Shown: positions 41,903 to 49,692 of the stretch, in pieces
How positions within the stretch are numbered: position 1 is the first letter of the stretch
How the letters are laid out: each line of letters begins with the position of its first letter
Assembly (NCBI GenBank): GCA_964446585.1
Contig: CAYUPI010000031.1
Coordinates: 3,461-67,460, forward strand
DNA length: 64,000 nt
Source: CAYUPI01 sp964446585
Lineage (GTDB): Bacteria > Verrucomicrobiota > Verrucomicrobiia > Limisphaerales > UBA8199
Direction: 5' to 3'
Made by a program: the position numbers and the translations under genes
Notes under the pieces: generated by a model
Databases searched by the model: none
What the model saw: the letters and a program-made list of their open reading frames with translations, nothing else
What the model was told of the DNA's origin: nothing

Positions 41903-43498
41903 ATGAGATCTTGTTCGCCCGTTCGAGGTTTGGTTGCGGGTCTGCTGTTTTGCCCCGCTTTCTTCGTTTCTGAATTCCCTCGGTGCATAGCTGCCGAGGG
42001 ATCTGGCGGCACGAAAGAAGGAGCCGCCAAGCCACTGGAGGCTGCTGCTGAAGCCAAGACCGGCCTCGTCGAGAACTCGGTCGTGAAGGTGTTCTCGACG
42101 GTGCGGTATCCTGATTTTTTCAAGCCATGGACCAAGCAGGCACCGGCGGAAGCCTCCGGCACCGGAGTCGTTATCGAGGGCAAGCGCATCCTCTCCAACG
42201 CGCACGTCGTGCTTTGGGCCAGCCAGGTTCAAATCCAGGCCAACCAGGCGGGGGACAAGATCTCAGCGACCGTCGAGTTTATCGCGCCGGGCATCGATCT
42301 GGCCGTGCTGAAGCTCGATGACGAATCTTTCTTCGATTCACATCCTCCGCTGCCGCGCGCAAAGGACTTACCCGATAACAAGGACGTTGTCATGGCCTAT
42401 GGCTTTCCGACGGGAGGCACCAGCCTTTCGATCACCAAGGGCATCATCTCCCGCATCGAGTTCGCCCGCTACAATTTCCCGGTTTCGGGTCTGCGCATCC
42501 AAATTGATGCTGCGATCAACCCTGGCAACAGCGGTGGACCAGCGGTCGTCGGGGACAAAATGATCGGCCTCGCCTTCAGCCACCTCGGTGGCGCCGACAA
42601 CATCGGCTACATCATTCCTTGCGAAGAAATCGAGTTGTTTCTGGCGGACATCGCCGACGGCCATTATGACGGCAAACCGGCCATGTTCGATCGGCTGCAA
42701 ACGCTCGAAAACCCGGCCTTGCGCACGTTCCTTAAGCTGGGCAAATCGATCGAAGGCATAGTCGTTCACCAACCGTTCAGCGCAGACGCTTCCTATCCGC
42801 TCAAAGAGTGGGACGTGATCACCAGGATCGGCGATACGCCCGTCGATGACCAGGGGATGATCAAGCTCGGCCCGAATCTGCGCGTCCACTTCGAGTATCT
42901 GATTCAAAAAATCGCGCGAAACGGAAAGGTGCCTCTCACGGTCGCGCGCGCCGGCAAGGAACTGCAAATTGAACTTCCGGTTTCCTCGAATCGCCCGCTG
43001 GCCATGCCGGGACTGGACGGCGTCTATCCGTCATATTTCGTGTGCGGCCCGTTGGTCTTTTCCAGTGCCACGAGCGAAATGGTCGGCGGCCTGGCCCAGG
43101 GCCAGATGGCAGCCAATTGGCTCTCCAGGCTTGCTTCGGTGGGCAATCCTTTGGTGCGGCGCTGGTACGACGAGCCCGCGTTTCCCGATGAAGGAATCGT
43201 GGTGGTTTCTTCGCCGTTCTTTCCACACAAACTGACGAAAGGCTATGACAACCCGATGCTCCAGGTCGTCAAAACCGTCAACGGCGCGCCGATCAAAAAT
43301 CTCCGTCACCTGGTCGAGGTCGTGCGCGACTCCAAAGATGAGTTCCTCCGGTTCGAGTTCGACATGCGCGGGGCCGAAACACTGGTTTTTCCGCGCGCCG
43401 AAATGCTGGCGGCCACCGATGAGATCCTGACCGACAATGGCGTGCGCAGCCAAGGCTCGGCCGATACTCTGGCCATCTGGAATGCCAAGGGCAAGTGA
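41903..43498 (+). CDS. HtrA/Deg-type serine protease with PDZ-like domains
   Basis: 531 residues from ATG 41903; a TTG upstream would extend an already good signal peptide (GLVAGLLFCPAFFVSEFPRC). A trypsin-like domain follows with SNAHVV (catalytic His), GIDLAVLKL (Asp) and NPGNSGGP (Ser210). Two PDZ-like regions come next (about 280-365 and 420-490: HQPFSADASYPLKEWDVITR; VKTVNGAPIKNLRHL). The layout resembles the DegP-like proteases with divergent second PDZ found in plants and some bacteria more than classical DegP. Likely periplasmic quality control. It starts 170 bases after the dehydrogenase stop. Confidence 0.85.
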   Translation: MRSCSPVRGLVAGLLFCPAFFVSEFPRCIAAEGSGGTKEGAAKPLEAAAEAKTGLVENSVVKVFSTVRYPDFFKPWTKQAPAEASGTGVVIEGKRILSNAHVVLWASQVQIQANQAGDKISATVEFIAPGIDLAVLKLDDESFFDSHPPLPRAKDLPDNKDVVMAYGFPTGGTSLSITKGIISRIEFARYNFPVSGLRIQIDAAINPGNSGGPAVVGDKMIGLAFSHLGGADNIGYIIPCEEIELFLADIADGHYDGKPAMFDRLQTLENPALRTFLKLGKSIEGIVVHQPFSADASYPLKEWDVITRIGDTPVDDQGMIKLGPNLRVHFEYLIQKIARNGKVPLTVARAGKELQIELPVSSNRPLAMPGLDGVYPSYFVCGPLVFSSATSEMVGGLAQGQMAANWLSRLASVGNPLVRRWYDEPAFPDEGIVVVSSPFFPHKLTKGYDNPMLQVVKTVNGAPIKNLRHLVEVVRDSKDEFLRFEFDMRGAETLVFPRAEMLAATDEILTDNGVRSQGSADTLAIWNAKGK

Positions 43499-43502
43499 GC
43501 CC

Positions 43503-44597
43503 TCACAGCGATTCCAGAATCTTATCCAGGTCCACGTTCTTGGCGATCAAATCCCGTATTACCAGGATTTTTTCCACGTCTTTTGGCCGGGTCTTGACGG
43601 TCAGATCGTGGATGGTCGAGGTCACTTCATAACTGTCCGGCTCTGCCAACAGCACCGGTATGGGCATCGACTTGATGGCTTTCAGCGCGCTCGGGCTCGG
43701 ACGCAGGTTGCCCGTGAGGACGATGCCCGCCAGTCGCTCCTCCTCCCGCGCGGCCAGCGCCGTCCATGCTGTGACAATGATGTCTTCCCGGTCACCCGGC
43801 GTGATGAGCAGGACCCCGCGCCGAAAGTAGTCCATCGCGTTTCGTGAGCTCATGGCGCCGACCACGACGTCCTCCACCAGATTGCGGAGGTACTCGGGTC
43901 CGTTGAGAACTTCGGCTTTCAGTTCGTCGCGAATCAACTCCATCGTCGGCTTCGGCAGGAGCCGCTCATGGGGCAGCACGCCGAGCAGCTCCAGGCCCTT
44001 GCGCTTGAAACCGCGCCGGGCAAAATCCGAGACGTAGTCGAGCTTGTCGCGGATAACCTTGTTGATAATCACACCGATGATCTCGACGCCTTCCTTCTCG
44101 AAGAGCGCCTGGTTGAGCGCCACTTCGTCAATCGGCCGGCCGATGCCGCCCTGAGTCACGATAATCACCTTGGCGCCGAGGATGCGGGCCACTTGTGCGT
44201 TCGATAAGTCGAACACCGAGCCCACCCCGGCGTGGCCTGTGCCTTCGCACAGCACGAAATCCTTCTCCCACGCCACGCGATCGAACGCGCTTTTAATTTT
44301 TCCGATTAGCGTGTCATTGCTCGACGATTGGAGGTATTTGCGCGTGAAATCCGGCTCGACTGCAATTGGGCTCATGTCCACCAGCGGGCAGTTGAGCCGA
44401 TAGACGCTGTCCATCAGGAGGATGTCCTCGTCGATTTTTTGCTCGGCAATTTCCACGAACCGCTGTCCGACGGGCTTGATGTAGCCGACCCTCGGATACC
44501 GTTGTTGCAATGCTGCGATCAGACCCAGCGACACCGTCGTCTTGCCATCGTTCTGACGCGTGGCGGCGATGAAAACACGCGGTGTGGTCGAATTCAC
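43503..44597 (-). CDS. BioD-like/DRTGG-domain protein (Pta N-terminal-type)
   Basis: 364 residues from a GTG at 44595-44597. A dethiobiotin-synthetase-like P-loop domain (FIAATRQNDGKTTVSLGL, with GDGKT-like NDGKTT) is followed by a DRTGG domain (about 215-320: VVVGAMSSRNAMDYFRRG, TPGDREDIIVTAW). These two domains make up the N-terminal half of the long-form phosphate acetyltransferase. Here they are a separate gene just after the catalytic pta on the same strand (20 bases). It may regulate acetyl-phosphate formation or sense nucleotides; known stand-alone versions are poorly characterised. Confidence 0.8.
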   Translation of the reverse strand: MNSTTPRVFIAATRQNDGKTTVSLGLIAALQQRYPRVGYIKPVGQRFVEIAEQKIDEDILLMDSVYRLNCPLVDMSPIAVEPDFTRKYLQSSSNDTLIGKIKSAFDRVAWEKDFVLCEGTGHAGVGSVFDLSNAQVARILGAKVIIVTQGGIGRPIDEVALNQALFEKEGVEIIGVIINKVIRDKLDYVSDFARRGFKRKGLELLGVLPHERLLPKPTMELIRDELKAEVLNGPEYLRNLVEDVVVGAMSSRNAMDYFRRGVLLITPGDREDIIVTAWTALAAREEERLAGIVLTGNLRPSPSALKAIKSMPIPVLLAEPDSYEVTSTIHDLTVKTRPKDVEKILVIRDLIAKNVDLDKILESL

Positions 44598-44617
44598 TGA
44601 CGCCGAGGAATGATCCC

Positions 44618-45697
44618 CTATCGAAATGCGGGCGACTGGTGCCGTTCCTCGCCCGGCAATTGCTCTCCCGCTCCCGGATAAAGCAGGTGGTAATTAATCG
44701 ACTGCACGCCGACGATGGCCGCCACGCCCAGGATGTCATGCGCATTCGAACCGCGCGAAACATCCGCCGCCGGCCGATCCAGCCCCAACAAAATCTGACC
44801 GTATGCGTTGGCCCGCGCGATGTGCCGAACCAGTTTGCTGGCGATATTCCCCGAGTTGAGATCCGGGAATATCAAAACGTTCGCGCTGCCGTGGATCTTG
44901 CTCTCCGGCAATTTTCGCGCAGCAATCTCCGGGATCAACGCGGCATCCACCTGCAGTTCTCCATCGAAATCCGCCTCAATGTTCTCGTCCTGCGCGCGCC
45001 TCTCCGCCAGCGCCGCCGCGGCTTGCACGCGGCCCACGGACGGATGCGTCGCGCTGCCTTTCGTCGAAAAGGAAAGCAGCGCAACGCGCGGCTTGACGCC
45101 GAGCAGTTGACGCGCCAGTTGCGCCGTGGACACCGCAATATCCACCAGTTGCTCGACGGTCGGCTCAGGGATGACGCCGCAATCGCCCATAAACAACACG
45201 CCATTTTCACCGAACCGCGAATCCTCCACCTCTAGCACCTGGCAACTGGAAGCAGTAGTCGTCTGCGGCGCGACCTTGATGATTTGAAAGAGCGGGCGCA
45301 ACACGCTTCCGGTGAACTCGTTTGTACCGGAGACAAATCCATCGGCCTGGTGCATCGCGACCATCATCGCCCCGAAATAATTCGGCTGCTTCATCGCCTC
45401 GCGGGCTTCCAACGCCTTCAGCCCTTTCGAGCGCCGCAGGATTTCGAATCGGCGCGCGAAATTGTCCAGCTCATCGCTTTCGGCGGGGTTGATGATTCGA
45501 ATTGGCTCCAGTGATATATTCAGTTCCTGGGCCGTTTCTTTGATCTTTGCTCTATCTCCCAAGAGTATGGGCGCGCCCAGCCTCAATGAATGGAACTGCC
45601 TGGCCGCCTGAAGCACCCGCGGCTCCGCCCCCTCAGGGAAGACAATCCTCTTCGGATGCCGTTGGAGCTTTTCTATGACACCGCCAATAAATCGCAT
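44618..45697 (-). CDS. pta: Phosphate acetyltransferase
   Basis: 359 residues from ATG 45695-45697. It is the catalytic PTA_PTB domain alone: IVFPEGAEPRVLQAA at the start, GFVSGTNEFTGSVLRPLFQI in the middle, LLSFSTKGSATHP and VLIFPDLNSGNIASKLV near the end. It converts acetyl-CoA and phosphate to acetyl-phosphate and CoA. The missing N-terminal regulatory half of long Pta is encoded by the next gene. No ackA is in the window. Confidence 0.92.
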   Translation of the reverse strand: MRFIGGVIEKLQRHPKRIVFPEGAEPRVLQAARQFHSLRLGAPILLGDRAKIKETAQELNISLEPIRIINPAESDELDNFARRFEILRRSKGLKALEAREAMKQPNYFGAMMVAMHQADGFVSGTNEFTGSVLRPLFQIIKVAPQTTTASSCQVLEVEDSRFGENGVLFMGDCGVIPEPTVEQLVDIAVSTAQLARQLLGVKPRVALLSFSTKGSATHPSVGRVQAAAALAERRAQDENIEADFDGELQVDAALIPEIAARKLPESKIHGSANVLIFPDLNSGNIASKLVRHIARANAYGQILLGLDRPAADVSRGSNAHDILGVAAIVGVQSINYHLLYPGAGEQLPGEERHQSPAFR

Positions 45698-45915
45698 GGG
45701 GCTTCAACTAGCCCACAAGAGCCTAAATTGCAATCAATCTCCTTTGAATTGGCGGCTCTGCAATCGCGGCGAAGATGTCCCCCTCTCTTCCTCGGCAGGG
45801 CAGGGGAGAGGCGGCCCGTTTCTCTAGTGCTGCGTCCCTGCTTCCTTGCGGTGCGTTACGCGCTAGCGGTTTCATGCTTGTTTCGCGAGTTAAACGCCAC
45901 TACAGTGTTCAAGTC

Positions 45916-47634
45916 ATGAAGCGCACTGAGATGCGACAATGCTTCGCATTGCTTGCCATCTCATTCCTGCCCACCACCGTTTTCGCCCAAACTGTGGTTC
46001 AGGATATTTTCGGGCGGACGTTGAACCAGCACGGCATCACACTGGTGGATTGGGACGGCTACATGGCGAACCCGGCGCTGAAGTTTTATCTGTTCCCGCC
46101 GACTAACGGTGTCCTGCCTGGCACGGCAATCCTAACCGCGAACGGTCCGCGGCTTTACTTCGATACGCCGAGCAGCGTCAGCACAAATGGGCCGAGCAAA
46201 ACGATTTCGTTTACCAGTGCCGCGACCGGCGTACCGGTGCGGCTCTCGATCTTTCCCGACCGCGACAGCGCCGACGAGGATTACACGCTGACCATTGTGT
46301 TCACCGGGGCGGACAACATGAAGCAGACCAACACGGTGCCCCTCCACGTGATGGATCTCGATTTGCAGCGGACGAATGATTTTGTTGTCACCGCGAATTT
46401 CGACCGGGATATCACAGCCGCCTTCACCAATACGACCCGGCGGCTACTGGTCACCCAAGCGGCCAATGACTGGACTTACTTCTTCGCGGGAATCGGCCTG
46501 GACGCGGTTCATGCCGGCACGGAGCAAACCTACATTTGGTCGAATAACTTCAGCGGCGGCTATTATTTCGTTAACACAAACACTTACACCGGATATCTGA
46601 TTTATGCCTACGGCACGACCAACAGCGTGCACCGCTCAGGCGGGGAGGGCAGTTACGCAGGCTCGGTGCAGACGAGCAACGGCGTACCGCTGACGATTAA
46701 GCGCTCAGGCGGGTTCGAGTCGGAAGTTTATGGCAACTACAACACTCTCGGCTGGCTGTTTCTGACCAACGATAACGATTGGCTGGTCTCGGGAAACCTG
46801 GGCAGCGAGACGAACGACTTTTACTCGATCGCGCACCACGAGATTGGCCACGCGCTAATCTTCAATGAGGCCCACCCCGGCTTCGCCACGGCCAGAAGCA
46901 AAGGCGCATTCACCAGTTTCGCGGTGACCAACTATTACGGCGGGCCGGTCATGATCGACCCCGCCACGGACCATCTTACCAATGCCATTGACCCTGAGAG
47001 CCTGCAGGGCGCCTTCGGGCACGAATATTACGGCAGCATCCCGCGCAAGCGGTGGGTCATGACCAAGCTCGACCTGTTGTGCGCGCAGGAAGTCGGCTAC
47101 GTTCTGCGCGACTCGTCGGCATTTGCACCGCTGTTCATACCCATCATCGATCCGCCGCCGACGGCCACGCAAACCATTCCTTACACGCTCTCGTTCGGCA
47201 GTGCTGTATCCGGTGGCATTCCCATCTACGATTGGGACATTACGGCCGGCACATTGCCCAGTGGGTTGTCGCTCGATCCGTTCACCGGCACCATCAGCGG
47301 GACCCCGAAGACGAACGGCACCTTTAACATTACACTGCGAGTGCGCGATTACCATGAAGGGAGTGCGGGCATTAGTCGCAGTTTTCCAATTATGGTCGCA
47401 CCACCGCCACCGGTGGAGCTTAGTTTGTCGATGACCGGCCAGGGCGCCAACATCCAAGCGCAGCTTGTTTTGAGCGGCACAACCGGTCAGCGTCAGGTTG
47501 TCCAGACTTCGAGCAATCTCGTGGACTGGGTGTCCGTCGCCACGAACGACTCCGGAACCAACCTGTTCCAATATATTGAGGCCAATCCATTGCAGTTCCC
47601 CGAGCGCTTCTATCGTGCGCTCGTTTTGCAATAG
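45916..47634 (+). CDS. Secreted protein with HExxH metallopeptidase motif and Ig-like repeats
   Basis: 572 residues from ATG 45916, chosen for its signal peptide (CFALLAISFLPTTVFAQ); the frame is open upstream to 45775. About residues 300-325 contain HHEIGHALIFNEAH, a zincin HExxH motif (H308, E309, H312) with a further histidine eight residues after H312, which could be the third ligand. The spacing differs from the HExxHxxGxxH of metzincins. A putative Ig (He_PIG-like) domain follows (SGLSLDPFTGTISGTPKTNG), then the C-terminal module ending RFYRALVLQ. Probably an exported peptidase; no substrate evidence. Confidence 0.7.
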   Translation: MKRTEMRQCFALLAISFLPTTVFAQTVVQDIFGRTLNQHGITLVDWDGYMANPALKFYLFPPTNGVLPGTAILTANGPRLYFDTPSSVSTNGPSKTISFTSAATGVPVRLSIFPDRDSADEDYTLTIVFTGADNMKQTNTVPLHVMDLDLQRTNDFVVTANFDRDITAAFTNTTRRLLVTQAANDWTYFFAGIGLDAVHAGTEQTYIWSNNFSGGYYFVNTNTYTGYLIYAYGTTNSVHRSGGEGSYAGSVQTSNGVPLTIKRSGGFESEVYGNYNTLGWLFLTNDNDWLVSGNLGSETNDFYSIAHHEIGHALIFNEAHPGFATARSKGAFTSFAVTNYYGGPVMIDPATDHLTNAIDPESLQGAFGHEYYGSIPRKRWVMTKLDLLCAQEVGYVLRDSSAFAPLFIPIIDPPPTATQTIPYTLSFGSAVSGGIPIYDWDITAGTLPSGLSLDPFTGTISGTPKTNGTFNITLRVRDYHEGSAGISRSFPIMVAPPPPVELSLSMTGQGANIQAQLVLSGTTGQRQVVQTSSNLVDWVSVATNDSGTNLFQYIEANPLQFPERFYRALVLQ

Positions 47635-47664
47635 AAGCGGTTCGATGTAATGCTTGGATGCTTA

Positions 47665-47900
47665 ACCACAGAGGCACGGAGAAGAAAACGAAGAGGAGGC
47701 GAAGACCTGAACCACAGATGCACACAGATGAACACGGATGAGGAGCAGGCTGACACAAATTTCACAAATTCTCACGAAACAGGATGCATCAATGCGAACG
47801 GACGAATTCGTGATAATTCGTGAAACTAGTGTCTCTCTCTCTCTCTCTGGGCTTATCTGCGTCCATCTGTGTGCATCTGTGGTTTCCTTCTTTCCTCTCT
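47665..47900. repeat. AACCACAGATG ... CATCTGTGGTT repeat cluster
   Basis: 269 bases between convergent genes hold AACCACAGAGGCACGGAG and ACCACAGATGCACACAGATG on the left. A right part GTCCATCTGTGTGCATCTGT and GGTTTCC is in inverted orientation. A (TC) run of 17 bases lies at 47832-47848. This can fold into a long hairpin. No gene is seen. Confidence 0.6.
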
Positions 47901-47903
47901 GTG

Positions 47904-49367
47904 CTACTCCTCCCCTTGTTTTAAGACTTCAAACCTTGCGGTCCTGCCGCTGACGACATTCACGATAATCCCCTTTTTGAGGTCGGCCTTGCGCAATGCC
48001 TCGCGGAACTGCTTGGAGTTGGTCACCGGTTGCTGGTTCAGCGATGTGATCACGTCCCCCGCTTTCAGGCCCTTGAGGTCGGCAGGAGTGCCTTTCTCAA
48101 CCGACATAATGATTACTCCCTCAGTCTGCTCCACGCCGAATTGGCTTGCCAGTTCCCGCGTCAATCCGTGGACAGAAATCCCCAAGCCGGAGGAATCGCT
48201 TTCCGCTGCGGGGCCGCGCTGGGAGGTGGCCACCTTCGTCAGTTCCAGGGACTCGCCTGGCGCAACTTTGACCTGAATGGCCTTGCCCTGTCGAAAAACA
48301 TCTAGGGTAACCGGATGGCCGATTTTTTTACTGCGCAGCTCGCCGCGCAGTTGCTGAGCGGTGGTGACTGGGCGGCCGTCCACCGCCGTGATGATGTCCG
48401 TCGGTCTTAGTTCCGATTTGGCCGCCGGCCCATTCGGCAGAATGCTGTGGACGACCACACCCTCGGCGGGTCCTTTAACCAGTGCCCGAAAATCCTCATC
48501 GTCGCGCAGCGTCCGAATCTCCACTCCCAGCCAGGCACGCGTGAATTTGCCCTCGGCCATGAGCTGATCCGAGACCTCTTTTGCCAAGCTGCTGGGGATG
48601 GCGAAGCCGATGCCGGTGCGCAGTCCTCGGATCATCGTGTTGATGCCGATGACTTCGCCTTCAATGTTCACTAGCGGACCCCCGCTGTTGCCGGGGTTGA
48701 TGTTCGCATCCGTCTGAATGAAATCCTGATCCATCATCGCCCCGCCATCGAAGGGCGGCACAACATCCGTCCGGCTCTTGGCGCTGACGTGACCGAAGGT
48801 CACGCTGTAATCCAGCCGGAACGGCGCGCCGATGGCGATGGCGAACTCGCCGACCCGCGTCTTGTTCGAGTCGGCCAGCGTAGCGGTCGGCAATCCTTTG
48901 GCCTCGATCTTGATGACCGCGACGTCCGACTGCGGATCCATCCCGTGCACCTTGGCCTTGAACGTGCGGCCGTCCTGAAGCCGTACTTCAATTCTTTCCG
49001 CCTCATCGACGACGTGCCGGTTCGTCAGGATGTAGCCATTCTCCCGGATAATCACGCCCGAGCCTTGTCCTTGGGATTTTTCTGCCGGCAACTCGCGATA
49101 TTGGCGGTGAAACCGCCGCCAGAGTTCAGGCGGAATCGCATCGGACGAATCGCCCTCTTCGTCTTCAGTGGCCACAGCCGAGGGTTTCTCCACGACGGTA
49201 ATCACGACCACCGCCGGCGATACTTTCTCCGCCACCTCTATGAAGGCCTGGTTTAGTTGTCGTGCGAGCGCGAGATTTGCGCTCGGTTCTTTCCCGGTCG
49301 CCGCTCGCGCCTGAATCATTAACCCGTAGAATGCCAGGGACAGCAAACCGTACTTCAATATTCTCAT
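47904..49367 (-). CDS. DegP/DegQ-type periplasmic serine protease
   Basis: 487 residues from ATG 49365-49367, 12 bases inside a TTG. Signal peptide (LLSLAFYGLMIQARAA); trypsin-like domain with LTNRHVVDEAE (His), QSDVAVIKIEA (Asp) and NPGNSGGPLV (Ser); the LA-loop region carries FHRQYRELPAEKSQGQ. Two PDZ domains follow (about 280-370: GVVVHSILPNGPAAKSELRP; about 400-480: VIIMSVEKGTPADLKGLKAG). Family role: degradation and chaperoning of misfolded envelope proteins. Paralog of the more divergent protease at 41903. Confidence 0.92.
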   Translation of the reverse strand: MRILKYGLLSLAFYGLMIQARAATGKEPSANLALARQLNQAFIEVAEKVSPAVVVITVVEKPSAVATEDEEGDSSDAIPPELWRRFHRQYRELPAEKSQGQGSGVIIRENGYILTNRHVVDEAERIEVRLQDGRTFKAKVHGMDPQSDVAVIKIEAKGLPTATLADSNKTRVGEFAIAIGAPFRLDYSVTFGHVSAKSRTDVVPPFDGGAMMDQDFIQTDANINPGNSGGPLVNIEGEVIGINTMIRGLRTGIGFAIPSSLAKEVSDQLMAEGKFTRAWLGVEIRTLRDDEDFRALVKGPAEGVVVHSILPNGPAAKSELRPTDIITAVDGRPVTTAQQLRGELRSKKIGHPVTLDVFRQGKAIQVKVAPGESLELTKVATSQRGPAAESDSSGLGISVHGLTRELASQFGVEQTEGVIIMSVEKGTPADLKGLKAGDVITSLNQQPVTNSKQFREALRKADLKKGIIVNVVSGRTARFEVLKQGEE

Positions 49368-49692
49368 ATTCGATTTCAAAAAGCCAACTGCTCACTTAGC
49401 CGTCCGGCTTCGCGGCATCAGTCGGCGCATAAATTCAACCAAGAAGCCACCCGCCATCGCGATGAGCGCTCGCGCCTCTGTCTGGGAAGCTCGGCTGCAA
49501 CATACTCTGATTCACTTGTTCCGGCCACAAGATTGAATTTTGAGCCAGGATGCTGGTTGCGTTGATAAGCGCCAGCACGTCACGCATCACGGATCAGGCA
49601 TCACGCCGCTCCTTCGCCATTTTACAAAAGGGTGACAATTCGCCTCCCCGGCGTCGTCCAAACTCGGTAGAAATCGAGTCCTGGCTGCCCTC
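49368..49692. other. Divergent intergenic region with a candidate operator
   Basis: 325 bases between the DegP-type gene (minus) and the histidine kinase (plus). It contains TTTACA-N6-TGACAA at 49621-49638. The left 230 bases show nothing I recognise. Confidence 0.5.
49621..49638 (+). promoter_or_regulatory. Candidate OmpR-family operator before the histidine kinase
   Basis: TTTACA AAAGGG TGACAA, two related hexamers six bases apart, in a larger context CATTTTACAAAAGGGTGACA. The same arrangement is found 49 bases before the ankyrin gene (53001-53018). It resembles PhoB/PhoP-type direct-repeat boxes. Located 54 bases before the ATG. Confidence 0.5.

Noticed and set aside
47832..47848. Short (TC)n run as a phase-variation tract
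   Set aside because: It lies between two convergent genes, outside coding sequence and promoters, so a switching role is not supported.
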